A stretch of 64,000 bases of DNA from JAPOUP01 sp965221405 (GTDB lineage Bacteria; Pseudomonadota; Alphaproteobacteria; Rhodobacterales; Rhodobacteraceae). This document shows positions 1 through 9,462 of the stretch, piece after piece. Within the stretch, counting starts at the first letter, position 1. Each line of letters starts with the position of its first letter. The notes under the pieces are model-generated. The model did not search any database and was not told the DNA's origin. It worked only from the letters and a program-made list of their open reading frames with translations. The DNA lies in NCBI GenBank assembly GCA_965221405.1, contig CBDCSE010000003.1:705315-769314 (forward strand), read 5' to 3'. Position numbers and translations under genes: made by a program.

Positions 1-69
1 GTCACGATGCCGGGTACGCCATATGTTTACGGGACTGGGTTGAAGGGTGCGCAGTCGAGTGGTTCCACC

Positions 70-1278
70 TCATCCTGTTTCTTCGTCACCCGGGTTCCAC
101 GTCACATGAACCTCAGCCGGCCCGCGGAACGCCCATCCGGAGAAATTCACCTCCCCAGCGATACGTAATCCCGGGAAACGCCTGAACAGCATCGGTAACG
201 CGACATCAGCGACCAGCGACCGGCTCACCGCCGCTCCAGCGCAGAAATGAGGACCGGCGCCAAAGGCAAGGCTGGACGAGGTGTCGCGTGTGATGTCAAA
301 TCTCTCCGGTGCCTCGAACACCTCCTCGTCACGGTTTCCGGAACCGAACATGAAAAAGACGCGGGAGTCAGGTTCGAAATCGATGCCATAGACCGTGTCG
401 GTCCGGGCAACCCGCCGGGGAGACATGCCTATTGGAGAAATCCATCGCGCATACTCCTCGAACGCGCCGCGCCAGCTGGCCCTGCCTGACCGAATGAGCG
501 CCAGCTGCTCGGGATGCGTCAGCAATGCCCATGCCGTTCCCGCGATCGCGTCGCGCGGTTCATTCTGGCCACCGGAAATCGCGAGTTTTATGTTCGCCTT
601 TACGGATTCCATCGGAATACCGGCCTCCAGCTGAACCGATAGAAGCGATTGATCCGGCCTTCGCCTGACTTCCGGGAGTCTTTCCTGGATTCGGGCGTCG
701 ATCATGGCGGTGCAGCTTAAGCAGCGGGCCTTGATGTCGTGGTCGCCGCCGTAGTTCGCGATTCCATCTATCATGCCCTGACTCACCCGGTCGATTTCGC
801 GCCAGTCCATATTGCGAAGTCCGGTGACCACCCTCAGCGCATGGCCCGAAACCGGCATCGCATAATCGGCAACCAGATCGCAGGCACCCCTGAACGCCAG
901 AGTGTCAAGCACCTCTTCGGCATGCTTTCGGAACTCCTGAAGCCAATGAGTGCGTACGGTGCGCGGACTGAACGTCGGAAAGGTAGCCCTGCGTTCGGCC
1001 GCATGGGCGTCTCCGTCCTTCCGCATCATGTTCTCGCCCATAAGGACACTCATCAATCCGTCAGGCTGGTAGCTCGAAAATGTCCCGGTTCGTTTCTCCT
1101 GTTCGAAGATAGCGTTTCGTCTGGTGAAAAGTGTGGCGCCGAACTGGGGAACGAAGCAGATGGGTGCCTCCGAGCGCATCGTCGCGAGCGTGGGGTAGGG
1201 ATCCGCGTGAAAGGAAACGGGTTCGATTTCGATTGTCGGGGCCTGAGCCATTGAGCCAACCTGCGATGACATCCGCAT
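70..1278 (-). CDS. Cytochrome P450
   Basis: A 402-residue class I bacterial P450, a soluble haem monooxygenase that needs a ferredoxin/reductase partner; none is encoded nearby. The cysteine-ligand signature FGAGPHFCAG lies near residues 339-348, with the haem-ligating Cys at about 346. The ExxR motif of the K-helix is seen in EEYARW, and an I-helix segment rich in Gly (SGGQNEPRD) stands where the oxygen-binding groove is expected, without the usual AGxxT Thr. Length is normal for the family. The start is uncertain: MRMSSQ, MSSQ or MAQAP could each serve. Substrate cannot be told from sequence. Transcribed in the same direction as the VWA gene 300 bp upstream. Confidence 0.9.
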   Translation of the reverse strand: MRMSSQVGSMAQAPTIEIEPVSFHADPYPTLATMRSEAPICFVPQFGATLFTRRNAIFEQEKRTGTFSSYQPDGLMSVLMGENMMRKDGDAHAAERRATFPTFSPRTVRTHWLQEFRKHAEEVLDTLAFRGACDLVADYAMPVSGHALRVVTGLRNMDWREIDRVSQGMIDGIANYGGDHDIKARCLSCTAMIDARIQERLPEVRRRPDQSLLSVQLEAGIPMESVKANIKLAISGGQNEPRDAIAGTAWALLTHPEQLALIRSGRASWRGAFEEYARWISPIGMSPRRVARTDTVYGIDFEPDSRVFFMFGSGNRDEEVFEAPERFDITRDTSSSLAFGAGPHFCAGAAVSRSLVADVALPMLFRRFPGLRIAGEVNFSGWAFRGPAEVHVTWNPGDEETG

Positions 1279-1577
1279 ATCCGCCGCACCAACCCGTATG
1301 CCGGACCCGATCCACGGTCACAAGCCGTGTTCGCGTCAGTGCCTTGGATGATCGCCCCACCAGCTTCTGTAAGCGCTGTGGGTCGCTGCACGTCGGTGAT
1401 TTCCCAATCCATTGCGTTGCGGTACCCGGCCGCCCGAAAGGAAATTCCCCATGGCGGGCGGTGCCATCCGCGGCGTTGGACATACTGCGCTTCGGGAGTG
1501 GGAACCGGGCAATGAATGCCCGACTCCCCGCCACGGGGACAGCGGTAATTCGACGTCTCATCCTGCGGCGGCTGGGT

Positions 1578-2765
1578 CTAGTGGCCCAGGACCTTCATCC
1601 CGCGTTCGATACCATCTATCGTCATGGGCACCATACGGTCCGGTCCGAGAATTTCCTGAATCATCTGTATTGACTGTGTGTAACCCCATGCCCTTTCGGC
1701 GACAGGGTTGATCCAGAGGATCGCCGGCCACTGGTCACGGGCGCGTTCCAGCCAGATCTGGCCCGCCTCCGCGTTCCAGTGTTCGTTGGCCCCGCCTGGA
1801 AAAGCGATCTCGTAGGGACTCATCGTGGCGTCGCCGACGAAAATGCATTTGTAGTCCTGCCCGAAGGTGCGCAGCACTTCGAGGGTCGGCGTCCGTTCGT
1901 TCCAACGTCTGCGGTTGTTCTCCCAGACACTCTCGTACAGGCAATTGTGGTAGTAGAAATGCCGCAAATGCCTGAACTCCGAACGAGCCGCGGAAAACAG
2001 CTCCTCCACCATACGGACATGGGGATCCATGGATCCTCCGACATCAAGGAACAGAAGTACCTTGACGGCGTTGCGTCGCTCGGGCCTGGTCCGCACGTCG
2101 AGATAACCGTTTTCCGCTGTCGACCTGATCGTCGCGTTCAGATCCAGTTCGTCGGCGGCTCCGTCACGCACCCAGCGTCGGAGGCGCTTAAGCGCCACCT
2201 TTATGTTACGCGTTCCGATCTCGACATTGTCGTCCAGGTCTCGGAACTCCCGGCGATCCCAGACCTTTACGGCCCGCTGATGACGGCTTCGGTCCTGGCC
2301 TATCCTTATGCCTTCCGGGTTATATCCGTACGCACCGAAAGGACTGGTGCCGGCGGTGCCGATCCACTTGCCGCCGCCCTGATGGCGCTCCGTCTGCTCG
2401 CGCAGGCGTTCCCGCAGCGTTTCAATCAACTTCTCGAAACCTCCGAGAGCCTTCACCTCAGCCCTGTCGGCTTCGCTGAGATGCTTTTCCGCAAGTTTGG
2501 CGAGCCATTCCTCGGGAAGGTCGGCCGCGGCGATCAATGTTCTGGCGGAAACATTCTCCAGCCCTTTGAATGTCTCGCTGAACGCGCGGTCGAACCGGTC
2601 AAGGTAGCGTTCGTCCTTTGCCATCGCCGCGCGGGCAAGGAAATAGAACCGCTCCGTTTCATAGGTGACGAGCCCTTTTCCAAGAGCCTCAAGAAACGTG
2701 AGATATTCCCGGAGGCTGACAGGGACTCCACCGTTACGGAGATTCTCGAAGAACGGGAGGAACAT
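1578..2765 (-). CDS. VWA domain protein, CoxE-like
   Basis: A 395-residue cytoplasmic protein of the CoxE-like von Willebrand A family. These proteins work with MoxR AAA ATPases, probably as chaperone or metal-insertion pairs. The N-terminal half is helical and charged. The VWA part starts near residue 210 with a MIDAS-like DVGGSMD. I chose the start at MFLPFFENL because upstream in-frame sequence is arginine-rich junk that overlaps the preceding small gene, which ends 5 bp before this ATG. Its usual partner, MoxR, is at 4626-5465 on the same strand but separated here by a TA module and non-coding DNA. Confidence 0.88.
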   Translation of the reverse strand: MFLPFFENLRNGGVPVSLREYLTFLEALGKGLVTYETERFYFLARAAMAKDERYLDRFDRAFSETFKGLENVSARTLIAAADLPEEWLAKLAEKHLSEADRAEVKALGGFEKLIETLRERLREQTERHQGGGKWIGTAGTSPFGAYGYNPEGIRIGQDRSRHQRAVKVWDRREFRDLDDNVEIGTRNIKVALKRLRRWVRDGAADELDLNATIRSTAENGYLDVRTRPERRNAVKVLLFLDVGGSMDPHVRMVEELFSAARSEFRHLRHFYYHNCLYESVWENNRRRWNERTPTLEVLRTFGQDYKCIFVGDATMSPYEIAFPGGANEHWNAEAGQIWLERARDQWPAILWINPVAERAWGYTQSIQMIQEILGPDRMVPMTIDGIERGMKVLGH

Positions 2766-2770
2766 CGGAT

Positions 2771-2941
2771 CTACGGGCCATATGCACGTTCGACGAGAAC
2801 AGCGGCGAGGATCGCGAGGACGCCGAACGCCATTCCATAGACGGCAGCGTGTTGCGCGATGTCCTTGACGTTTCCTTCCCGCCGTATCGCCCGGAAACCG
2901 CCAACGAGCGCCCCCAGGGCAACGGACGCCAGAAAGATCAT
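2771..2941 (-). CDS. Small two-helix membrane protein
   Basis: A 56-residue hydrophobic protein starting MIFLASVALGALVGG. It has two predicted membrane segments, about residues 1-15 and 33-50, joined by a basic loop (RAIRREGNVKD). Similar short proteins occur next to VWA genes in Rhodobacterales and are often loosely annotated 'apolipoprotein acyltransferase', for which this is far too short. It ends 5 bp before the VWA gene, so the two are probably cotranscribed. I chose the internal Met because upstream in-frame residues are polar and arginine-rich. Function unknown. Confidence 0.65.
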   Translation of the reverse strand: MIFLASVALGALVGGFRAIRREGNVKDIAQHAAVYGMAFGVLAILAAVLVERAYGP

Positions 2942-3319
2942 GTCGACCTTCCGTTCTTCCCGGCGGGGTCGAGACCGCAGGTGCCCCGGCGGGAACAATT
3001 TGCGTCGCCTGCGGTTCCGTTCCGTCGCGCCACAGAGTCACAATGAAGGTCGGTCATCCATGCGGGTGGACCGATTACTGGCTTGCAGTGCAGTCTATAG
3101 CTCATGCAGACCGATATGATGCAGTCGCTACCGGATCACAAGTGGTGCACCCCGCGCCTCTTCGATCAGCTGCGGCAGCTTTATCTCCCGCCGGTTGGCT
3201 TGAATTCCTGGCGCATGGAATCGCGGAATCGCGCGATTCGACCCCGGGCGGACTGTCCTGTTATGCGTTACGGCGGTGCTGGCGCTGTCCCGCCGGTTCC
3301 GGCCTGTTTCCCTGGCCGG
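2942..3319. other. Intergenic stretch without a recognised gene
   Basis: About 380 bp between the small membrane protein gene and the PIN-like gene. No conserved frame or RNA was recognised; it may hold the promoter for the small membrane protein/VWA pair. Confidence 0.5.
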
Positions 3320-3931
3320 TCATCCGGATCGCAGGTTCGGGATCCAGCTGCTGCCCTCAATGGCCGGACGGTCAAGGGAATCGACGTCCTTCGCCAGAAC
3401 TCGAGCGTCTTCGGGACGTCGACCCGGAGCCACAGGTCTAAGCATCCTGTCCAGAACCATGTCGGCTGATGCCAGAAGCCCCGCCTTTTCCATGCCCCGC
3501 AGGAACCCGATTGTCCCGAGTGCGTGAACGTTCGGCTCCGAAAGAAAGAGTCTTCTCATGGCACGCATGTCCTCCGAAAGGATGACAACTGGCTCTCCGG
3601 CTGAAATCCAGGTATCCAGCCCGGTCTCCGATGTCATGAAATCGGCGATGGCTACCTCGCCCGCGTTCGTCTTGGGAGCCTCCCCGCGCTCCCGCCGGGC
3701 CCGTTCCAGCCGACCCATGTCCGTCTCGACGATAAAGAAGGGGGGGCGGTTGTCCTTGATGAACGCCTTCACTTCCCGATCCTTCCGATACGAAGGATCG
3801 GACGTCATTTCATCAAAGACCGCATCGATGATGATGATGTCCATGCCGACCTTCAGGAGAAGCTCCAGCGAATCCGCGACCCAGAGGGAATTGACCGGAC
3901 CCGCATCGGGAATCAGCAGTCGGCAGCGCAT
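3320..3931 (-). CDS. PIN-like toxin of a putative TA pair
   Basis: A 203-residue protein that resembles PIN-domain ribonucleases. Acidic residues fall where the fold needs them: Asp in LIPDAGPVNS near the N-terminus, Asp/Glu in IIDAVFDE, Glu/Asp in GEVAIADF and Asp in ILSEDMRA. PIN toxins cut RNA with a Mg-bound acidic cluster. The start at MRCRLL overlaps the upstream antitoxin-like gene by 19 bp, the usual coupling in TA operons. The pair lies between MoxR and VWA genes that are usually neighbours, which suggests insertion. The family is not one I can name exactly. Confidence 0.6.
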   Translation of the reverse strand: MRCRLLIPDAGPVNSLWVADSLELLLKVGMDIIIIDAVFDEMTSDPSYRKDREVKAFIKDNRPPFFIVETDMGRLERARRERGEAPKTNAGEVAIADFMTSETGLDTWISAGEPVVILSEDMRAMRRLFLSEPNVHALGTIGFLRGMEKAGLLASADMVLDRMLRPVAPGRRPEDARVLAKDVDSLDRPAIEGSSWIPNLRSG

Positions 3932-4161
3932 TGTCCGTTCCGCTTCAGGAGGTCGGCAAAGACTTCGGCCTGCCGTTCGACCTCTTCGTTGGAGGGGCAC
4001 GGCATCGGGATGCCGCGCTCCGCTGCATACGCCAGAAGCTCGGTCCCGTCGCGAAGGCCGGTGCGGCGACAGGCTTCGCGCTGGCCGATCCGTCCCCGTG
4101 ACCAGAGATCGAGAACGTCCCGCATCTTGGTTTCCCTTTCACGGATGTTCGCGGAAGCCAT
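3913..4161 (-). CDS. Putative antitoxin, UPF0175-like
   Basis: An 82-residue protein starting MASANIRE. It has a helix-turn-helix-like stretch (LWSRGRIGQREACRRTGL) followed by ELLAYAAERGIPMP, a pattern like UPF0175 antitoxins, where a helical DNA-binding part precedes a toxin-binding tail. The tail ends in two cysteines (NGQCAADC). It is the upstream gene of a two-gene operon with the PIN-like toxin and overlaps it by 19 bp. Assigned from sequence pattern and context; no close family member was recognised. Confidence 0.55.
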   Translation of the reverse strand: MASANIRERETKMRDVLDLWSRGRIGQREACRRTGLRDGTELLAYAAERGIPMPCPSNEEVERQAEVFADLLKRNGQCAADC

Positions 4162-4625
4162 TGATGCATCATAGCACCCCATTGCCGCCCGACAAGGGCA
4201 AACTCTTGCCGGCCACGGCCATCGCGTTTAAGGTGCTCTGCCATGCGCTCGGCTGCATGCTTCGATGCTGGAACAATGGGGATGGCTGTCGGCAGGCCCT
4301 ACAGGACGGAGCTTCCCGAACCGACAGCGCGATTCGCGGCGATCACCATGGAATGCCAGCTGGCTGACACTGCCGCCGGAGCGGGGGAACAGCGTCAGCG
4401 AAATAGAGGCCACCGACAGGCCAGCCTGAACCTCAGCCCCCAACCCGGGACTGCGGATTTCCGCGTCCCCGGTTCGAGGTGCGTCCGCTGCGTATCGCGC
4501 CCGAAAGATAAATCCGGGATACACACCACTGTCGACAGGCAAGCATGTGACGGCACCGGATTCCAGTCCCTATACTCAACCAGGCAGCTCGAGTGGGTGT
4601 GCGCGGAAACGCCGTACCGCAAAAA
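4162..4625. other. Intergenic stretch without a recognised gene
   Basis: About 460 bp between the antitoxin start and the end of the MoxR gene. Frames here are short and Arg/Ser/Pro-rich. No transposase or RNA homology was recognised. It is probably part of the segment that separates MoxR from VWA. Confidence 0.45.
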
Positions 4626-5465
4626 TCAACGTTCGCTGCGGGCCATGAATGCGAGGCGCTCGAACATGTGCAGATCCTGTTCGTTCTTCAGCAGCGCTCC
4701 ATGTAGTCTCGGGAGCGCATTCTTGCCGTCAAGTCGCAGATCCTCGGCGGATAGATCTTCGGCGAGCAGGAGCTTGAGCCAGTCAAGGACCTCCGAAGTG
4801 GATGGCTTTTTCTTCAGACCGGGCATTTCGCGTAGCTCGAAAAACTGCGATAGCGCGGTCCCCAGCAACCGTTCCTTGATCCCCGGGTGATGCACCTCGA
4901 CGATCCGCCTCATGGTATCCATGTCAGGAAACCGGATGTAATGGAAAAAGCAGCGACGCAGGAACGCGTCGGGCAGTTCCTTTTCGTTGTTCGACGTGAT
5001 GATGACGATCGGACGGTGCCGGGCCTTGACCGTCTCGTTGGTCTCATGGACGTGAAACTCCATCCGGTCCAGTTCCTGCAGGAGATCGTTCGGGAATTCG
5101 ATGTCGGCCTTGTCGACCTCGTCGATCAGCAGCACGGTCTTTCGCTCGGCCGCGAACGCCTGCCAGAGCTTGCCCGGTTTTATGTAATTCCTCACGTCGT
5201 GCACGCGTTGGTCGCCGAGCTGGCTGTCGCGAAGACGTGACACGGCATCGTATTCGTAGAGGCCCTGCTGCGCTTTTGTGGTTGACTTGATGTGCCATTC
5301 GATGAGCTGGAGCCCAAGTGCCCGGGAGACCTGACGCGCAAGTTCGGTCTTTCCGGTGCCCGGTTCTCCCTTGACCAGCAGCGGACGCTCCAGGACGACG
5401 GCCGCGTTCACCGCGACCTTTAGGTCATCGGTCGCCACATACGCTTCGGTTCCGGAGAATTTCAT
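4626..5465 (-). CDS. MoxR-family AAA+ ATPase
   Basis: A 279-residue MoxR-type ATPase. Walker A is GEPGTGKTE near residue 37, Walker B is VLLIDEVDKAD near 112, sensor 1 is IITSNNEKELPDAFLRRC, where the last Arg pair is the arginine-finger region. The family drives maturation or assembly of target complexes together with VWA proteins, here probably the gene at 1578-2765. The start MKFSGTEAY is typical of close relatives. The 178-bp gap to divergent dksA must hold both promoters. Confidence 0.9.
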   Translation of the reverse strand: MKFSGTEAYVATDDLKVAVNAAVVLERPLLVKGEPGTGKTELARQVSRALGLQLIEWHIKSTTKAQQGLYEYDAVSRLRDSQLGDQRVHDVRNYIKPGKLWQAFAAERKTVLLIDEVDKADIEFPNDLLQELDRMEFHVHETNETVKARHRPIVIITSNNEKELPDAFLRRCFFHYIRFPDMDTMRRIVEVHHPGIKERLLGTALSQFFELREMPGLKKKPSTSEVLDWLKLLLAEDLSAEDLRLDGKNALPRLHGALLKNEQDLHMFERLAFMARSER

Positions 5466-5643
5466 GGGCCTTCGTCGCGATCCTGTGACTGGGATGTCGC
5501 TTGCCTAATGATCCGCTGACCGCATTGCAAGCAGGCGGTTTCCGGGCGTGACAACGCATTTTCCATCGGTTAATGCGTTCCGGTGGCCTGACTTGGGACG
5601 GTCTGCGATCCGGAGTCTGTCAGTCAAGTACTAGGGAACCAAA

Positions 5644-6063
5644 ATGGTGGCGGAAAACCCTTTGCCCGATGATTACCGACCTTCCGAGGACGAGAAGTTC
5701 ATGAACGTACGGCAGCTGGAATACTTCCGGCGCAAACTGGTCGCATGGAAAGATGAATTGCTCGATGAGTCCAGACATACGATTGAGGGGCTTCAGGATA
5801 GTGCGCGAAGCGTGCCCGATCTGGCCGACCGTGCCAGCGAGGAGAGCGACCGTGCGCGTGAGCTGCGCACCCGTGACCGCCAGCGCAAGCTGGTCGCGAA
5901 GATCGACGCGGCGCTGCGACGGATCCAGCAGGGGGATTATGGCTATTGCGAGGAGTCGGGGGAGCCGATTTCGCTGAAGAGACTCGATGCAAGGCCGATC
6001 GCGACCATGGGTCTGGCGGCGCAGGAGCGTCACGAGCGTCGCGAGAAGGTCTACCGCGGCTGA
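5644..6063 (+). CDS. dksA: RNA polymerase-binding transcription factor DksA
   Basis: A 139-residue DksA. This protein enters the RNA polymerase secondary channel and, with ppGpp, resets transcription in the stringent response. A coiled-coil region spans about residues 20-95, with an acidic tip (VPDLADRASEES). It is followed by a zinc-finger-like module (YGYCEESGEPISLKRL). Only one cysteine is left of the four in the E. coli zinc site, a pattern known among alphaproteobacterial DksA proteins. An AGGGAA ribosome site lies about 5 bp before the ATG. Divergent from moxR. Confidence 0.93.
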   Translation: MVAENPLPDDYRPSEDEKFMNVRQLEYFRRKLVAWKDELLDESRHTIEGLQDSARSVPDLADRASEESDRARELRTRDRQRKLVAKIDAALRRIQQGDYGYCEESGEPISLKRLDARPIATMGLAAQERHERREKVYRG

Positions 6064-6128
6064 CGGACTTCCCGGCCATCACGCCGATCCGTAAAACGCC
6101 GCCGCATCGAGGGTCCGTTCACTGAACC

Positions 6129-7244
6129 ATGATGACAGATCGGAACGTTACGGTCATCGGAGCTGGCATTGCGGGGCTGGCTGTGGCTGTGGCGATGGCG
6201 CGACGCGGTGCGAACGTGCGGGTGCTGGAGCGTTCATCGGAAATGACCCGGGTTGGTGCGGGCCTTCAGATTTCGCCAAACGGTTTTGCGGTGATCAGGG
6301 CGCTTGGACTTGACGCATCGCTGCGGTCGGCGGGACTGGAATCGCGTGCCATTGAATTGAGGGACTATCGTGCCGGCCGACGGGTTATGCGAATTGATCT
6401 GACCCAGCGGCGAAACGGGTTTCCCTTCATGCTGATCCATAGAGCGCACCTGGCCGCACTTCTGGAGAAGGAGGCACGTGGTGCGGGAGTGGACATCGCG
6501 CTTGGCACCTCCATCGATCCCGAACGCGTTGACGGATCGCTCGTGATCGGGGCTGACGGAATCGGGTCGGCGACACGGAGATATCTCAACGGGCCAGAGG
6601 TGCCGCTCTACACTGGCCAGGTTGCGTGGCGCGCGGTGATAGCCGGTAATGCCGAACCCGAGGCGCATGTCTGGATGGGCCCCGGTCGGCACCTTGTGAC
6701 CTATGCGCTGCGCTCACGACTGCGCAACATGGTGGCGGTCGAGGAACGTGCGCGATGGGTCGGGGAGGATTGGGACCGAAAGGACGATTCCGCCAATCTG
6801 CGGGCCGCGTTCGCCGGCTTCGCTCCGGAGGTCAGGCGATGGCTGGCCCGGGTCGACGATGTTCGGCTATGGGGACTGTTCCGGCACGAAGTCGCGGCAC
6901 ACTGGCATGACGGGCGCTTCGCGCTTGTAGGCGATGCCGCACATCCGACGCTTCCGTTCCTCGCGCAGGGCGCGAACCTCGCGCTTGAGGACGCCTGGGT
7001 TCTAGCTCGCTGCCTTGATCGCTTTCCGCAGTGTCAGGCGCTCGCGGAATACCAGGGGCTCCGCCGCGGTCGAGCCGCGCGGGCAGTCGCCGCGGCAACG
7101 GCGAACTCAAGGAATTTCCATCTTCGCGATCCGGTGTTACGGGGTTTCGCCCATAACCTGCTCAGGATCGGAGGCGTCATAAGGCCAAATATGGCGCTGA
7201 AGCGCCTCGAATGGCTATACGGATTCGATGTGACGAGCGAGTGA
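6129..7244 (+). CDS. FAD-dependent monooxygenase (salicylate hydroxylase-like)
   Basis: A 371-residue flavoprotein monooxygenase of the UbiH/PHBH class. The Rossmann dinucleotide motif is GAGIAGLAVAVAMARRG at residues 9-25. The second FAD motif is GDAAHPTLPFLAQGANLALEDA near 278, typical of NAD(P)H-dependent ring hydroxylases such as salicylate 1- and 3-hydroxybenzoate 6-hydroxylase. Substrate is not determined. Two adjacent ATGs (6129, 6132) can start it. It follows dksA by 65 bp. Confidence 0.87.
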   Translation: MMTDRNVTVIGAGIAGLAVAVAMARRGANVRVLERSSEMTRVGAGLQISPNGFAVIRALGLDASLRSAGLESRAIELRDYRAGRRVMRIDLTQRRNGFPFMLIHRAHLAALLEKEARGAGVDIALGTSIDPERVDGSLVIGADGIGSATRRYLNGPEVPLYTGQVAWRAVIAGNAEPEAHVWMGPGRHLVTYALRSRLRNMVAVEERARWVGEDWDRKDDSANLRAAFAGFAPEVRRWLARVDDVRLWGLFRHEVAAHWHDGRFALVGDAAHPTLPFLAQGANLALEDAWVLARCLDRFPQCQALAEYQGLRRGRAARAVAAATANSRNFHLRDPVLRGFAHNLLRIGGVIRPNMALKRLEWLYGFDVTSE

Positions 7245-7329
7245 CGCATCGGTCATACCGGTCGGCTTCAGGTCACTTTCAGACCGTGGTCTCCTCGCCT
7301 TGGTCGATCTTCCTGAACGGATAGATCGC

Positions 7330-8088
7330 TTATGCCGCCGCCTCAAGCGCCGAGACGATCGCGCTGAAGTCGGTCGGATCCAGCGATGCGCCACCTACCA
7401 GGGCGCCGTCGACATTGGAAACGCCGAATATCCCATCCGCGTTCGAAGGCTTTACCGAACCGCCGTATAGAAGGCGGACTCCGTCGGCAGCGCACCTGTC
7501 ATGGTGCATCCGGAGCTGAGCGCGTATGAAGTCATGCACCTCGGCGATCTGCGCCAGCGTCGGGGTCCTCCCGGTGCCTATGGCCCAGACAGGTTCGTAG
7601 GCAATCACGATCGCATCGGCATCCGCTTCCTCGGGCACGGATCCGATGATCTGCGCACCGATGACCTCCAGCGTTCTGCCGCTTTCCCGCTGCTCCAGCG
7701 TTTCGCCGACGCAGATCACCGCGACGAGTCCGGCGGCGTTCACGGCCAAAGACTTCGACTTGACCAGCTTATCGGTCTCGCCATGGGCGGCTCGGCGCTC
7801 CGAATGCCCCAGAATCACATATTCAGCGCCGGCATCCGCTAGCATTCGCGCGGATATATCACCGGTATGCGCGCCGTTGACGGCAAAGTGGCAGTCCTGG
7901 CCGCCCAGCGCGATCGCCCGGTCTGCCGTAAATGCCCGAACGCGGTCCAGCAGTGTTGCCGGCGGGCATACCAACACTTCACATACAGGACTCGGGTGGG
8001 TGTCGATCAATTGCCTCAATTTGGCGAGGTCGGCCGATAACCCATTCATCTTCCAGTTGCCGGCCGCAAGTTTACGTCTTTGGCTCAT
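7330..8088 (-). CDS. tpiA: Triosephosphate isomerase
   Basis: A 252-residue TIM barrel enzyme that interconverts dihydroxyacetone phosphate and glyceraldehyde 3-phosphate. The N-terminal GNWKMNG carries the substrate-binding Asn and Lys, the catalytic His is in ILGHSERR, and the catalytic Glu is in AYEPVWAIGTG. The phosphate-binding LLYGGSVKP is near the C-terminus. Complete and of normal length; the start at MSQRRKLAAGNWK is the only reasonable one. Confidence 0.97.
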   Translation of the reverse strand: MSQRRKLAAGNWKMNGLSADLAKLRQLIDTHPSPVCEVLVCPPATLLDRVRAFTADRAIALGGQDCHFAVNGAHTGDISARMLADAGAEYVILGHSERRAAHGETDKLVKSKSLAVNAAGLVAVICVGETLEQRESGRTLEVIGAQIIGSVPEEADADAIVIAYEPVWAIGTGRTPTLAQIAEVHDFIRAQLRMHHDRCAADGVRLLYGGSVKPSNADGIFGVSNVDGALVGGASLDPTDFSAIVSALEAAA

Positions 8089-8532
8089 TGTATCCTCGGG
8101 TATGCCGATCGGGTCTCTTTCCCGATCCTGGCTGTCGTCGAATTCCGGGTCGCGGGAAACGCGTTAGCGCAACTCCGGCCTGAAATAATGGGCGGCCTGA
8201 CGTCCGGTCGCAAGTCCGGCGGCCGCGCCCGCATTCGGGCATCGCGGTGCCGCCGGATCGCCAGGATTATCACGTGTCCCGCCATCGGCAGGGTGGGATG
8301 GGAACTCAACGTGAGCGCGGTGTGCCGGCTTACGCGGGAACCGCAAATCGACACGCTGTCCTCGATGGGATATACCCCGAGGGGATCGGTATATGGGCGG
8401 TCCCGTCATTGACCGGGACTTGGCTTCGCCGAGGTGCGCGGGAATGCGGGTGACCCCTTGAGAAATGGGTGGTGACGTTGCAGAAACGTCCGTGAAAGGA
8501 ACGTCGAACCCATTCAGACGGAGTCCGCACCT
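8089..8532. other. Intergenic stretch, divergent promoters
   Basis: About 440 bp between tpiA and the lyxose isomerase-like gene, which diverge. It should contain both promoters. No coding frame with recognisable homology was found on either strand. Confidence 0.5.
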
Positions 8533-9219
8533 ATGCTTAGGTCCAAAATTAATCAACTCATAGCAGAATCGGATGCCTTCATCCGCAGTCATGGCTTTAC
8601 GCTGCCTCCGTTCGCTTACTGGTCACCTGAGGAAATGCGAATGCGCACCGCGTCTGACAGCGCCATGATCCGGAATCACTTTCTGGGATGGGACATCACG
8701 GATTTCGGTGAGGATCGGTATGACGAGCTGGGGCTGATTCTTTTCACTTTGCGCAACGGCGCGAATTCTAACGTCTCTCACGGAAAGGGAATGCTCTACG
8801 CCGAGAAACTTCTGATCTCACAGGAGAATCAGGTCACTCCGATGCACCGCCATAACCTGAAGACAGAGGATATCATCAACCGTGGTGGCGGTATGCTGGT
8901 ATTGGAACTGTTTCGGGCGGACGCCGACGGAGGGATCGATGAGGCTGCCGAGATCACCGTGCGCACTGACGGCTCTCTCAGGCATGTCGGTGGTGGAGAG
9001 CTTCTCAGGCTTGCGCCTGGCGAAAGCGTAACGCTTGAACCTGACATCTGGCATTCATTCTGGGGTGAGGGCGGCAGTGTGCTGATCGGTGAGGTCTCAA
9101 ACGTGAACGACGATCGTACGGATAACGTGTTCAGGGACGAGATCGGGAGGTTTTCGGTCATTGAGGAGGACGTCGCACCGACACACCTGCTGGTTTCCGA
9201 TTATGACGCACGTCTCTGA
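8533..9219 (+). CDS. D-lyxose ketol-isomerase family cupin
   Basis: A 228-residue single-domain cupin of the D-lyxose/D-mannose isomerase family, metal enzymes that interconvert aldoses such as D-lyxose and ketoses such as D-xylulose. The metal-binding pattern is visible: two His in PMHRHNLKTED, an acidic residue just after, and a third His in PDIWHSFWGEGG. Length fits the family. Not in a sugar operon: it stands alone between tpiA (divergent) and an AAA ATPase gene, so the true substrate is open. Confidence 0.82.
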   Translation: MLRSKINQLIAESDAFIRSHGFTLPPFAYWSPEEMRMRTASDSAMIRNHFLGWDITDFGEDRYDELGLILFTLRNGANSNVSHGKGMLYAEKLLISQENQVTPMHRHNLKTEDIINRGGGMLVLELFRADADGGIDEAAEITVRTDGSLRHVGGGELLRLAPGESVTLEPDIWHSFWGEGGSVLIGEVSNVNDDRTDNVFRDEIGRFSVIEEDVAPTHLLVSDYDARL

Positions 9220-9462
9220 CGGGTAGGTTATGGTAGCCTTGCGCGGCACTTGATCGCTGCCGCGATCACGTGAAAACGCTGTATCGGAGGTTGGTGTCGG
9301 AGTTTTGCAGGACGGAGAGGTAACGGATTCAGGTCCAATGCGACGAAATATGGGATATCCGGGTGCCGGACTGTAGGATATACCGTCACGGGCATCCCCC
9401 ATGGTTTATGATGGGATGAAAGGAACCGAGGAGTTCTCAAAGAATGTCCGGAAGATAGGGCC

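Noticed and set aside
4440..4500. tRNA-like GGTTCGA box
   Set aside because: The surrounding bases do not form acceptor or anticodon stems.
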